Shown here in pieces: positions 24,552 to 33,551 of a stretch of 64,000 bases of DNA. Where the stretch lies: contig NC_019683.1 of assembly GCF_000316605.1 (NCBI RefSeq), forward strand, positions 2,216,036 to 2,280,035, written 5' to 3'. Origin of the DNA: [Leptolyngbya] sp. PCC 7376 (lineage in GTDB: Bacteria; Cyanobacteriota; Cyanobacteriia; Cyanobacteriales; MRBY01). Position 1 is the stretch's first letter. Each line of letters opens with the position of its first letter. A program made the position numbers and the translations under genes. The notes under the pieces are model-generated. The model saw only the letters and a program-made list of their open reading frames with translations. It had not been told where the DNA came from and did not search any database.

Positions 24552-26141
24552 ATGGCTTTAGGCTACGTTGCCCTTGTTCTCCATGCCCACCTGCCCTTTG
24601 TTCGTCACCCAGAAAGTGATTTTGTCCTCGAGGAAGAATGGCTATTTGAAGCGATTACTGAGACCTACATCCCATTACTCCACGTTTTTGAAGGTCTAAA
24701 ACGCGACGGTATCGACTTTAAGATCACGATGAGCATGACTCCACCATTGGTGGCGATGCTCCGGGATCCTCTCCTCCAAGATCGCTACGACGCCCATATG
24801 GCACTTTTGATGGAGTTGGTCGAGAAAGAGATCGTCCACAACAAGCACAACGGCCATATTAAATATCTTGCTGAGTACTATCGCAAAGAATTTAGTGCCA
24901 TTCTCAGCACCTGGGAACGCTATGACCGGGATTTAATTAAAGCGTTTAAGCAATTTCAGGATTCAAATAACCTTGAAATTATTACCTGTGGTGCAACTCA
25001 TGGCTATCTGCCGTTGATGAAAATGTATCCTCAGGCAGTGTGGGCACAGCTACAGGTTGCCTGTGAGAGCTACGAAGAGAATTTTGGTCGTCCCCCCAAA
25101 GGTATTTGGTTGCCGGAATGTGCCTATTACGAAGGTCTAGAGCGGATGCTGGCGGATGCTGGTTTACGTTATTTCCTCACGGATGGTCACGGCATTCTGT
25201 ATGCGCGTCCTCGTCCCCGCTATGGTAACTATGCACCTATCTTTACAGAAACTGGAGTTGCTGCATTTGGTCGGGATCATGAATCATCACAGCAGGTTTG
25301 GTCTTCTAAGGTTGGTTATCCAGGTGATGTTTGTTACCGTGAATTTTATAAAGACTTGGGCTGGGAAGCGGAGTATGAGTACATTAAGCCCTACATCATG
25401 CCCAATGGTCAGCGCAAAAATACTGGTGTGAAATATCACAAGATTACTAGTCGCGATGGTGGTTCTGGCGAAAAGGCTCTTTATGATCCCTACTGGGCAA
25501 AAGAGAAGGCTGCGGAACATGCGGAAAACTTCATGTACAACCGCGAGAACCAGGTTGGTCGTCTAAATAAGATGATGGGTCGTCATCCGTTAGTTGTTTC
25601 GCCCTATGATGCGGAGTTGTTTGGCCACTGGTGGTACGAAGGGCCTTGGTTTATTGATTATTTCTTCCGTAAGTCTTGGCATGATCAAGGTACTTACGAC
25701 ATGACGCATTTGGCCGATTATCTAAGGATGGAGCCGACTCAACAGGTGGCTGTACCTTCGCAATCAAGTTGGGGTTATAAGGGCTTTCATGAGTATTGGC
25801 TGAATCAAACTAATGCTTGGGTGTACCCTTATCTGCATAAGGCTGCTGAGCGCATGATCGAATTGTCGGCTCGCGATCCTGAGGATGAACTGGAAGAACG
25901 GGCATTAAATCAGGCTGCGCGGGAATTGCTGTTAGCTCAATCATCCGACTGGGCTTTCATTATGCGAACGGGCACAATGGTTCCCTATGCGGAACGACGT
26001 ACGAAGAGCCATGTGTTACGTCTAGAGAAAATCTATGATGATTTTAAGACAGGCAAGATTGATTCGGGCTGGCTTGAAAAGGTAGAAAAAATGGATAATA
26101 TCTTCCCGAATATTGATTATCGGGTTTATCGTCCGCTCTAG
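24552..26141 (+). CDS. GH57 1,4-alpha-glucan branching enzyme
   Basis: 529 aa glycoside hydrolase family 57 protein. Visible are the N-terminal metal/substrate motif LVLHAHLPFVRHPE, the catalytic Glu in GIWLPECAYYEGLERM (about residue 188) and the second catalytic Asp in SPYDAELFGHWWYEGP (about residue 355). The length and the C-terminal helical domain are those of GH57 branching enzymes, which introduce alpha-1,6 branches into glycogen. Many cyanobacteria also have a GH13 branching enzyme (GlgB), so this would be a second, structurally unrelated activity. The gene stands alone and is closed by a terminator. Confidence 0.87.
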   Translation: MALGYVALVLHAHLPFVRHPESDFVLEEEWLFEAITETYIPLLHVFEGLKRDGIDFKITMSMTPPLVAMLRDPLLQDRYDAHMALLMELVEKEIVHNKHNGHIKYLAEYYRKEFSAILSTWERYDRDLIKAFKQFQDSNNLEIITCGATHGYLPLMKMYPQAVWAQLQVACESYEENFGRPPKGIWLPECAYYEGLERMLADAGLRYFLTDGHGILYARPRPRYGNYAPIFTETGVAAFGRDHESSQQVWSSKVGYPGDVCYREFYKDLGWEAEYEYIKPYIMPNGQRKNTGVKYHKITSRDGGSGEKALYDPYWAKEKAAEHAENFMYNRENQVGRLNKMMGRHPLVVSPYDAELFGHWWYEGPWFIDYFFRKSWHDQGTYDMTHLADYLRMEPTQQVAVPSQSSWGYKGFHEYWLNQTNAWVYPYLHKAAERMIELSARDPEDELEERALNQAARELLLAQSSDWAFIMRTGTMVPYAERRTKSHVLRLEKIYDDFKTGKIDSGWLEKVEKMDNIFPNIDYRVYRPL

Positions 26142-26159
26142 ATAAATATGTTTAATGAG

Positions 26160-26197
26160 TCCCCCTCGGTTTTTGGATCAAGGGGGATTTTATTTAG
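26160..26197 (+). terminator. Terminator after the GH57 gene
   Basis: CCCCCT paired with AGGGGG across a 14-nt loop, followed by ATTTTATTTA. It lies 20 bp after the stop codon. Confidence 0.75.
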
Positions 26198-26337
26198 GGA
26201 TGATTAAGAGTGATACAGTTACTGTGGTTCCGGCGACATTTGCGTGTACTTGATAGTGAGTTTGTGGCAGTGGCGATCGCCCGTCCTCTTTGTTATCGAG
26301 CCACGATGTTACCAAGACTAAAATTGAGCATATTTTG
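26190..26337 (-). other. Protein-like open frame without start codon
   Basis: On the minus strand an open frame reads WLDNKEDGRSPLPQTHYQVH, then ANVAGTTVTVSLLIIPK and a stop at 26190-26192. The alternating hydrophobic pattern looks like genuine protein, but there is no ATG and triple stops lie upstream. It may be the last 40 or so codons of a lost gene. Not identified. Confidence 0.25.
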
Positions 26338-26776
26338 TCCCAGCATAATGCTGAATACTTGATGAATTATTATCATTGGAAAATATTTCGGCAATAATGA
26401 ATTGATATATCAAAAGCAAAGAAAAAAGGGATCGAGATCATGCTTCCAGAAGTTTGGGTAGGCATTTGAATTTCAAGAACTAATCCAAACTGTTCAGCCA
26501 TAATACTGAGGATATGAAAAATGATTTTTGTTAGTAGACAAGGTATTTTGTCTCTGGACTAATTATCTTTTTCTATTTAATGAAATCTAGCTGAATTTGC
26601 TGAATTTGAACTAGGAAAATAGCATGATATTGTTCAGCATTGTTGAAGCCTCTTCATTGAAGATTCCTAGGTCGAGTAACCAAATGATTCTTTTTTTTTA
26701 CTTTTATGAATGGATGAAAGTTGATCAAAAAACCGTGACTATGCTGGGGAATGAGATATCACGTAAGTATTGATTC
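26338..26776. other. Long AT-rich intergenic region before mscS-2
   Basis: No gene or clear RNA is recognisable in these 440 bases. The region is AT-rich, with a T9 run near 26691-26699. It would contain the promoter of the MscS gene at 26777. Confidence 0.4.
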
Positions 26777-27619
26777 ATGGATATTATTTCGCAAATACCA
26801 ATTGATTCCTCTCAGGTTTCAAACATCGTTGCTACATTACAAACACAATTAACCGCTTTAGCTCTGAAATTAGGTGGAGCAATATTGCTCTGGATTGTTG
26901 CGAGTTGGTTGATTCGTAAGTCCATTGGCTTGTTATCACGCATTCTTAAAAAGCAAGATATTGACGCTACATTAATCCGCTATCTTGTGAATTTCTTGGG
27001 GGTGGTTCTTAATATCATCCTCATTGTTGCTATTCTTGGCTACTTCGGCATTGAGACAACGTCATTTGCCGCATTGTTAGCTGCAGCTGGTATTGCAATT
27101 GGTGCGGCTTGGAGTGGTCTCCTCGCGAATTTTGCGGCTGGTGTGTTTTTGATTATTTTCCGTCCATTCGCGGTTGGAGATTTTATCGAAGCTGGTGGTG
27201 TAACTGGTACAGTTGCTGAGATTGGCTTGTTTGTGACGGCGATTGATACTTTGGATAATGTTCGGACACTCGTCGGTAATAACACAATTTTTGCGGGCAC
27301 GATTCAGAACTTCTCTTCGAATCCTTACCGTCGTGTGGATCTCGTTGCGCAGTTAAATCATAGTGTTGCTCCTGATCAGGCGATCGCCCTGTTAAAGGAA
27401 AGCGTTGGCAAAATTGATAATGTTCTTCAAGACCCTGCACCAGATGTCGAAGTGTTGGAATTCAACCTAGCAGGACCTGTATTGGCAGTTCGTCCCTACT
27501 GCAACAATGACCACTATTGGCAGGTTTATTTTGATACGAATAAGGCTATCCGTGAGACCTTTGGTGAAGCTGGTTTCCCCACTCCCGAAAATCACTATGC
27601 GTTGCGACAGGTTGCTTAA
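26777..27619 (+). CDS. MscS-family mechanosensitive channel, second copy
   Basis: 280 aa with the canonical small-MscS plan: N-terminal transmembrane helices (ILLWIVASWLIRKSI, FLGVVLNIILIVAILGYFGI), then the Gly/Ala-rich pore helix (AAAGIAIGAAWSGLLANFAAG), then the beta domain (RPFAVGDFIEAGGVTGTVAEI, VGNNTIFAGTIQNFS). The Ala/Gly pattern of the pore is closer to E. coli MscS than that of the channel at 438. It releases osmolytes on hypo-osmotic shock. Monocistronic by spacing. Confidence 0.9.
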   Translation: MDIISQIPIDSSQVSNIVATLQTQLTALALKLGGAILLWIVASWLIRKSIGLLSRILKKQDIDATLIRYLVNFLGVVLNIILIVAILGYFGIETTSFAALLAAAGIAIGAAWSGLLANFAAGVFLIIFRPFAVGDFIEAGGVTGTVAEIGLFVTAIDTLDNVRTLVGNNTIFAGTIQNFSSNPYRRVDLVAQLNHSVAPDQAIALLKESVGKIDNVLQDPAPDVEVLEFNLAGPVLAVRPYCNNDHYWQVYFDTNKAIRETFGEAGFPTPENHYALRQVA

Positions 27620-28057
27620 TGAGCTAGTGCCCAATATCTTGTAACAACGAATTTAAATGGCCTCTTTCAATAGCAAGCATTGCTTTGGGAGAGGCTAAAA
27701 AAATGAATGAGATTGTTGTACTCCCCAGAATTATCCTTGTGTATCTACTTAGACATCTCTACTGGAACAAAACGTTAAAGCGATAAAACAACATCGCATT
27801 ATCAAGATTTAGAAATTGACATATTTTGGTTGTTTAGGCGATCGCCATAGTGGTGTAAATCATTTAGGGCGATCGCCATTTTTTGTAAAGTGACTGCTCT
27901 ATTTTGTCCAAGCATCATTATGTGTAAAACAAGACAATAACTCCTTCATGATTTTGAATGTTCATGGGGGCTATGCAAGTTTGTTTTTGTACATAAAATC
28001 ATGTATCGAGGTTTACCCATCCTCAAAATTCATCATGGTTAATTTGGTGAGGAATAA
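27620..28057. other. Intergenic region with paired HIP1 sites
   Basis: 438 bp without a convincing gene. Two GGCGATCGCC sites lie 31 bp apart (27837-27846, 27868-27877) in similar contexts (TTTAGG before, CAT after). A partial hairpin, GCCTCT with AGAGGC, lies near 27661-27697. The 3' part must hold the promoter of the ClC gene. Confidence 0.4.
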
Positions 28058-29452
28058 GTGAGAACACCTCAAATGACTTCATCCGAGTTAGCCAATGAGC
28101 ATCCGTCAGCCGCTAGTGCTCCTGAACAGTCTGAATCACATCAATTAACCTATACCCAAACAGTTCTCTGCGCCGCTGCCATTGGGCTTTGTGGAGGATT
28201 AGTCGCAACAATTTATTATTTTGTCCTAGAAACCATGATGCATGGTGTCTGGGAGTTTCTTCCCGAAAAAATAGAACCATACTTCCCCAGTTGGTTGCCC
28301 ACAAATAACTACGTTTGGATTGCCACAACTATTGGTGGACTCTGCGTTGGACTTGTGTTGTACTTTATGGGTTTACCCGGAGAGATGGCTCAGGTAGTTG
28401 ATCGCATTCATCAGCCGGGACGCATTGATATCAACAAAACCCCTGCCATGGTTATCGCGTCACTAATTGCGATTACTGCTGGAGGAAGTGCTGGGCCAGA
28501 AGCACCATTAGTACAGGTGAATGGCAGCTTAGGTAGTTGGTTAGGCGACACCTTAAAACTCAGTACTAGCAACGTTCGTTTGCTTACTTTTTGTGGGATG
28601 AGTGCTGCTCTGGGTGCTTTCTTTGGCGCACCGATTGGTGCTGCTATTTTTGCCTTGGAAATTCCTCACCGACGAGGCTTAGAGTATTACGAAGCTGTTG
28701 CTCCAGCTGTTGTTTCTGCAATTTGCTCATTTGCTGTATTTCGCATTAGTACAGGTATGACTATTGGCGGTTTTTATCATTTTGAAACAGTGCCAGCTTT
28801 AACTCCCATGAATTTGTTGGAAGGGTTTTTCCTTGGTATTTTTGGTGCTGGTGTTGCGGTGCTATTTATTGCTGTGTTCCGCTTGGTTGGTCATTTACTA
28901 GAACCCCTCGGGCAATATCGGATTGGTTTAGCCACATTTGGTGGTCTGTCAATTGGTCTAATCGCTTTTTGTTTTCCCCAAACGTTGTTCTTCAGTGAAA
29001 CTCAGATTCATGATGTGATTGAGACTGGTATGACCCTCGGAGTCTCAATGTTGCTACTGATTGCTGTCGCGAAAATGTTTGCGATTAGCTTTACGTTGCA
29101 TTCTGGGTTTTTAGGTGGGTTTATTTTTCCGCTCTTTTTTATTGGTGCGAATGTCGGTCTGGCGATCGCCATGGCTATTCCCCAAATTCACCCCACTGTC
29201 GGTATGGTTTGTTTAATGGCTGCCGTGAATGTTGCTGTTACGAAAACACCGGTCAGTACGAGCATTATTCTCAGCGTTTTATCTGGAACGGCGATGCTGC
29301 CTGTGATTGTGATTGCAAGTTTTACCAGCTTCTTACTCACTACCAATATTGCAATGATTCGCACCCAACGAGAGCGTAGCTTTGATAATGAGAGTTGGTT
29401 CAATAGCGCGTTGCCGAAGCAAGTCTATTTGCCCGAGAAATTAGTGAGCTAA
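28058..29452 (+). CDS. ClC-family chloride channel/transporter
   Basis: 464 aa from a GTG with GAGG upstream; an ATG lies five codons in. About ten to twelve hydrophobic helices in the ClC order. The selectivity/gate region reads GGSAGPEAPLVQVNGSLG, in place of the classical GREGP motif, with the Glu of PEAP in the gate position. FGAPIGAAIFALEIPHRRG is the second conserved motif, and GFIFPLFFIGANVGLA the third. There are no CBS or Usp domains, unlike the other ClC protein of this window (41865). It could be a Cl-/H+ antiporter or channel; the direction cannot be read. Confidence 0.85.
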   Translation: MRTPQMTSSELANEHPSAASAPEQSESHQLTYTQTVLCAAAIGLCGGLVATIYYFVLETMMHGVWEFLPEKIEPYFPSWLPTNNYVWIATTIGGLCVGLVLYFMGLPGEMAQVVDRIHQPGRIDINKTPAMVIASLIAITAGGSAGPEAPLVQVNGSLGSWLGDTLKLSTSNVRLLTFCGMSAALGAFFGAPIGAAIFALEIPHRRGLEYYEAVAPAVVSAICSFAVFRISTGMTIGGFYHFETVPALTPMNLLEGFFLGIFGAGVAVLFIAVFRLVGHLLEPLGQYRIGLATFGGLSIGLIAFCFPQTLFFSETQIHDVIETGMTLGVSMLLLIAVAKMFAISFTLHSGFLGGFIFPLFFIGANVGLAIAMAIPQIHPTVGMVCLMAAVNVAVTKTPVSTSIILSVLSGTAMLPVIVIASFTSFLLTTNIAMIRTQRERSFDNESWFNSALPKQVYLPEKLVS

Positions 29453-29489
29453 GTTTGTGTTTGGGTCTGGTCTTAAAGTGAGCTTTTGT

Positions 29490-30260
29490 TTAGCGTAATT
29501 TAGCTGCTGTTCTGAGGATTTGTCCTGCGAGGATAGCGGCGCCAAAGCCATTGTCGATATTCATCACCCCAATTCCAGCAGAACAAGAATTAAGCATTGT
29601 GAGCAGAGGGGCAACACCGCCAAAACTAACGCCATAACCAACGCTTGTTGGCACCGCAATGACGGGACAATCAGCGAGACCTGCCACCACACTGGGTAGT
29701 GCTCCTTCCATTCCTGCCACAGTAATCAAAACGTCTGCCTCATCAATAATGTGGCGATGGCTGAGGAGACGATGGATGCCGGCAACGCCAACATCCCATA
29801 ATCGTTTAACGGCAAAACCGGACAGCTCGGCGGTAATGGCGGCTTCTTCGGCAACAGGAAGATCAGCTGTGCCAGCCGTCACAATTGAAATAACACCCTG
29901 ATGGGTGACTTCTGGAAATGATTCAATCCGAGCACAAATGCGAGCTTCGGGATAATAGGTGAGCTGATTAACTTTTGGCTGGAGATAATGGTATGTCTCC
30001 ACATCAATTCGGGTTGCCATCACAACCGGGTGGCGATCGCCCATCGCATTCATAATTTGAGCGATTTGCTCAGGTGTTTTTCCTGGCCCCCAGATCACCT
30101 CTGGAAAACCAGTGCGCAGCTCGCGGTGATTGTCGATTTTCGCGAAATCACCTACCGACTCAAAGGATAAGTGCTTGAGATCGCTAAAGGCTGTATCAGG
30201 ACTAACTTGCCCTCGGGCAACGGCCTCTAGTAACTGTCTCAGGGCATCCTGATTATTCAT
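29490..30260 (-). CDS. larB: LarB, nickel-pincer cofactor biosynthesis carboxylase
   Basis: 256 aa. N-terminal helical part (LRQLLEAVARGQVSPDTAF, RTGFPEVIWGPGKTPEQI), then a PurE-like domain with GTADLPVAEEAAITAELSGF and GVAGIHRLLSHR. LarB carboxylates and hydrolyses nicotinic acid adenine dinucleotide, the first step towards the nickel-pincer nucleotide of lactate racemase-type enzymes. larC and larE are not in the window, as is common in cyanobacteria, where larB is often annotated only as a PurE-related protein. Convergent with the ClC gene. Confidence 0.88.
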   Translation of the reverse strand: MNNQDALRQLLEAVARGQVSPDTAFSDLKHLSFESVGDFAKIDNHRELRTGFPEVIWGPGKTPEQIAQIMNAMGDRHPVVMATRIDVETYHYLQPKVNQLTYYPEARICARIESFPEVTHQGVISIVTAGTADLPVAEEAAITAELSGFAVKRLWDVGVAGIHRLLSHRHIIDEADVLITVAGMEGALPSVVAGLADCPVIAVPTSVGYGVSFGGVAPLLTMLNSCSAGIGVMNIDNGFGAAILAGQILRTAAKLR

Positions 30261-30304
30261 AAAAAACTATTATTGCACTTGTCTCAAAAACGTTAGTTAA
30301 AGCA

Positions 30305-30739
30305 CTAGTTCAAGGCTAACCATTTCTGAGCATCGAGACGCTGGAGTACATAGCTCACAAGCAATGCTAATGTCACCCGGCGTTCGTCGATCATGAAAGA
30401 TTCTAACGTGCTGTGGGGAGAACCATCAGTCGCAAAAGACCAAGCCTTTTGACCCTTAATATCGGCATCGACAAAATACAAAATGAATTGCCTTTGGTTA
30501 TTAAACCAACTGCCTTGAATTTGCCAACATACTTGAGATTCGAGCCCTTTAACTGGAATATTTGTTTCGACAAACTTTAGGCTCATGTCTTTGATGCCAT
30601 TGTCCGTCAACGCAGTTTGTACGTCAGGCAAAAAGTGCTTCTCAATAAATTCTTTAAACGGCTTATCCTCAAGCTTCGGAGGCTTTGCTTTCTTCTTTTT
30701 TGCCGCTGGTTTCGCTTTAGGATCGGTAGTTTCTGCCAT
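30305..30739 (-). CDS. DUF2996 protein of cyanobacteria and chloroplasts
   Basis: 144 aa. A Lys/Ala/Pro-rich N-terminus (PKAKPAAKKKKAKPPKLE) is followed by the conserved domain PFKEFIEKHFLPDVQTAL, then VCWQIQGSWFNNQRQFILYF. The family is found in oxygenic phototrophs; its molecular function is not settled. It is transcribed in the same direction as larB, 44 bp ahead of it, so the two may share a transcript. Confidence 0.75.
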   Translation of the reverse strand: MAETTDPKAKPAAKKKKAKPPKLEDKPFKEFIEKHFLPDVQTALTDNGIKDMSLKFVETNIPVKGLESQVCWQIQGSWFNNQRQFILYFVDADIKGQKAWSFATDGSPHSTLESFMIDERRVTLALLVSYVLQRLDAQKWLALN

Positions 30740-30878
30740 GTTCTGCCAAAAGTTGAAAGGGGGTCACAAAGGGCAAAGCAATTTTGCTCCTATTCATTTA
30801 AGCATATCGAAGTTTGGCTTACTGAGCGTGGCACAATAGTAAAGCTATTTTTATGTGCCATATTGGGGAGTTTGTTCA

Positions 30879-31529
30879 GTGGGGCGATCGCGGGTCAGAC
30901 AGCATGTTAATCCGTTAACAGATAAGTATCAGCAAGTGTTTGAAATGCCTGGATGGGAAGGCATTTATGCAGATCTTGCCGCGCCGCTTCATCTCGATAT
31001 TGGTTGCGCACGTGGGCGGTTTATCCTTGATATGGCTCAGCGTTATCCAGAGCGAAATTTTCTCGGCATTGAGATTCGCGATCCCCTCGTAAAAGATGCC
31101 AATGATATCCGCGATCGCCTCCAGCTCAAAAATTTGCATTACCTTTTCGCAAATATCAATACCTCTCTCCAAGCTCTTCTGGAGTCTCTACCTGCTGAAA
31201 GCCTGCATTGGATCACGATTCAATTTCCTGACCCTTGGTTTAAAAAGCGCCACCATAAACGTCGCGTTGTACAACCCGATTTAGTGGATATTTTGGCGCG
31301 TCATACCCCAGCAGATACCGTTTTCTTTTTGCAATCCGATGTGGAGGAAGTGGCTCGGGAGATGCGCGAAAAATTTTTAGAACATCCACTGTTTGAAACG
31401 ACTCATGATGAATATTGGTTGTCAGACAATATTTTTGAAGTGCCAACAGAACGTGAGGTTGCGACGCAGAACAAAGGCGAGCCTGTTTATCGCGTTCTTT
31501 TACAAAAAGTGCCGTCATCTGATTCTTGA
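30879..31529 (+). CDS. trmB: tRNA (guanine-N7)-methyltransferase TrmB
   Basis: About 216 aa counted from GTG 30879, chosen because GGGGAG stands 8 nt ahead and because family members begin close to RVRQHVNPL; the frame is open to 30855. The SAM motif I is LHLDIGCARGRFILDMA, the acidic motif is FLGIEIRDPLV, and the TrmB signature region is IQFPDPWFKKRHHKRRVVQP. It methylates G46 in the variable loop of tRNAs. Complete and of usual length. Confidence 0.93.
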   Translation: MGRSRVRQHVNPLTDKYQQVFEMPGWEGIYADLAAPLHLDIGCARGRFILDMAQRYPERNFLGIEIRDPLVKDANDIRDRLQLKNLHYLFANINTSLQALLESLPAESLHWITIQFPDPWFKKRHHKRRVVQPDLVDILARHTPADTVFFLQSDVEEVAREMREKFLEHPLFETTHDEYWLSDNIFEVPTEREVATQNKGEPVYRVLLQKVPSSDS

Positions 31530-31623
31530 ATCTCAAATGTTTCGATTGTTTTGATGATGAGTTCTGTGTGAAAAAATGTTTGCTTTCTATACGTTGTTAA
31601 AGAGAGCTACGGAAAAGTGCATT

Positions 31624-31650
31624 AAAAAAAGCTCTCCCGAAGGAGAGCCA
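31624..31650 (-). terminator. Minus-strand terminator of the 68-aa gene
   Basis: On the minus strand GCTCTCC-TTCG-GGAGAGC is a perfect stem with a UUCG tetraloop, followed by seven T. It lies about 50 bp after the stop codon at 31701, which supports transcription of that small gene. Confidence 0.85.
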
Positions 31651-31700
31651 CCCACACAAGAGGAAAGATCGAAAATTTAAAACTTGTTAATCCACCAGTG

Positions 31701-31907
31701 TTACTCTGCCAGCCAATGCCTTACGAGCTGACCATCTTCAACCTGCCACACTGCTTGTAAGGTCGATTTTGTGTTTGAGCTTTGTACGATTTCGTCGTTT
31801 ACATATTGATCTTCGGTCACTACTTCTTTTTTTAGTTTGAAGATCGGGCCGGGAGTTGTTGGTTCAGCGGTGAAGGGGTACCTGTTCGTAAAGGAGAAAG
31901 TCGTCAT
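31701..31907 (-). CDS. Small conserved-looking protein of 68 aa, unknown
   Basis: From ATG 31907 (MTTFSFTNRYPFTAEPTTPG) to the stop at 31701; the frame is open to 32201, but the upstream part has poor coding character. The end reads STLQAVWQVEDGQLVRHWLA, a short two-stranded pattern. It has its own terminator. No signal peptide, membrane helix or motif. Function unknown. Confidence 0.55.
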   Translation of the reverse strand: MTTFSFTNRYPFTAEPTTPGPIFKLKKEVVTEDQYVNDEIVQSSNTKSTLQAVWQVEDGQLVRHWLAE

Positions 31908-32282
31908 GGCTCGGAGAGAAAGAAAGTGTTGTTTGTCGATTACTTTAATCTTGGCCTGTACTAAAGTCCTTTTCTGTGATCTAAATACTGTTTTAGTGCT
32001 GTACTTCGTCAGGTGATCGTCTGTTGCGTTTGACCTTTTTCGCTGACGAATATCAAGAAAATTTGTGATCCCATTCACAAAAAAATTCTGACCTCCGAAT
32101 AATGCGGAGACCAGAGACTTTCGACAACAATTTCTTTCTTGTTTATATATTACGGTATATCGGAGAGATTTGAGATCAGCTAAATCGCTTATCCTTCCCA
32201 AAATAGATATCTAAAGAGATCAACTTTTAATATTTGTTTACAAAATCTTTTCTGAATTAGCAAAAAAGGCGATCGCCACAAT
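31908..32282. other. Intergenic region with a minus-strand hairpin
   Basis: 375 bp without a second gene. The only clear structure is the minus-strand hairpin at 32079-32112. The stretch nearer 31908 should contain the promoter of the 68-aa gene. Confidence 0.4.
32079..32112 (-). terminator. Probable terminator of the CAP gene
   Basis: On the minus strand CTCCG and CGGAG pair across a 7-nt loop, followed by GTCAGAATTTTTTTG. It lies about 170 bp downstream of the CAP-domain gene stop. Confidence 0.5.
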
Positions 32283-33245
32283 TTATTTCAGCGTGGCTGT
32301 TGATTGCCTCGGGTAAGGTCGTTCTCCGACATAATTGCCCGGTGGATCGTAGCTACAGACCCATATTTCAAAATCGTTTTCTCGTGCCATCGCACAACCT
32401 ACTTGTGTTGTTTCGTGCCAAACCATTTGAGTATAGTGACCGCACATTAAGCCGAGACATTGGTTGTTGTCATAGTCATAATCTCTCTCTTCAGACCCCC
32501 AAAGATTAGCAACAAACTTTGGTGTCATCGGCCGTTTTGTTGACCTTGCGATATTTTCCCCATAGGGATTTTGTGAAACTGGCCGGTGGTACATTTGTCG
32601 TTCTCGCACTAATTGCTCTGCCCAAATGCGTGAGTGTTCTTCTAAATCTTCCGACCATGTGAGTGGTGTGACACCGACTTTGGCACGCCATTCGTTATGC
32701 ATGTCAAGCATTTCGGCGATCGCCACTTCTGTTGAAAGATCATAATTATGGACAGTGATGCCTTGGTTCTCAGCTTCTGGCAGGGTCATAAGCTGATGGG
32801 ATTTCATCCCCGTGTCAGTTGAATTATCGTCGTTGTAATTTATGTCGTAGTGATCGCCACCACGCCCTCCTAGGACAAAGCCTGTGATGACTCCCTCTCG
32901 ATAAGTTTCACCTTTGACGATGACGCGAGTCCCAATTGCAAACTGTCTATGGTTAAATTTTTCTGGGTGAGATGTCGATTTTTTGAGGCGATCGCCCGTG
33001 ACATTATTTTCGACAAAGCCTACATCCAGATATCGAACTCGGTAACTGGTTCCTATAACCCCTAAAATTTCTCCGTCTCGCCATTGGTCTTTTCTGAAAA
33101 TTTCGACCTTATCACCCACTTGAAAGCCTTCTGCGGCGATGGTAACTGAAGAGAAATGATTGGCGAGAGAGGGAAGGGTGAGAGGACTAAGTCCCAAGAG
33201 TAAAGATGTGAATGCGAGGGTAGTGATGGACTGTTGTAGCTGCAT
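32283..33245 (-). CDS. Exported CAP-domain protein with Agenet/SH3-like repeats
   Basis: About 320 aa from ATG 33245 (MQLQQSITTLAFTSLLLGLS), with a signal peptide ending near SLANH. Two SH3/Agenet-like modules follow (GDKVEIFRKDQWRDGEILGV, IGTRVIVKGETYREGVITGF). The C-terminal CAP (SCP/PR-1) domain has the signature residues MLDMHNEWRAKVGV and CGHYTQMVWHETTQVGCA, plus WVCSYDPPGNYVG. CAP proteins act outside the cytoplasm; the ligand or enzymatic role here is unknown. A shorter paralogue without signal peptide lies at 57687. Confidence 0.85.
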   Translation of the reverse strand: MQLQQSITTLAFTSLLLGLSPLTLPSLANHFSSVTIAAEGFQVGDKVEIFRKDQWRDGEILGVIGTSYRVRYLDVGFVENNVTGDRLKKSTSHPEKFNHRQFAIGTRVIVKGETYREGVITGFVLGGRGGDHYDINYNDDNSTDTGMKSHQLMTLPEAENQGITVHNYDLSTEVAIAEMLDMHNEWRAKVGVTPLTWSEDLEEHSRIWAEQLVRERQMYHRPVSQNPYGENIARSTKRPMTPKFVANLWGSEERDYDYDNNQCLGLMCGHYTQMVWHETTQVGCAMARENDFEIWVCSYDPPGNYVGERPYPRQSTATLK

Positions 33246-33551
33246 GGACAATATAGAAGAGTACGATCATCGGACAAAACTATGGTGATTATGCCCGGCG
33301 ATCACAAAAAAAATTATCAGTGAATCTAACTAAATATCGTTAGATTCTTTAGAAGTTATGCAAATGGGTGAATATCCTGATTTCTGTGATTTGATTTCTC
33401 GATATATCTTCTAGAAGAACTCTAATACTTTGATTTAGCGAAAAATAAGTTGATACACAATTTTGAAGGTAAACAGCTAATGGGTGGGGCGGTGAGAGTT
33501 CCGATATGATGAGTGGTGGCAAAAAACTATCGAGATAAAAGGCTGGGAGTT
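33246..33551. other. Divergent promoter region between the CAP gene and purT
   Basis: About 306 bp with no gene of its own. The imperfect palindrome around 33326-33345, ATCTAACTAAATATCGTTAGAT, could be an operator. The frame of purT is open through 33513, but I place its start at 33552. Confidence 0.35.

Noticed and set aside
27655-27697. Hairpin with GCCTCT/AGAGGC as terminator of the second mscS
   Set aside because: It is followed by A, not T, on the plus strand, and the stem is imperfect.
31908-32201. N-terminal extension of the 68-aa protein up to 166 aa
   Set aside because: The extension is Arg/Lys/Cys-rich with irregular codon use and contains a terminator-like hairpin; the internal ATG at 31907 fits better.
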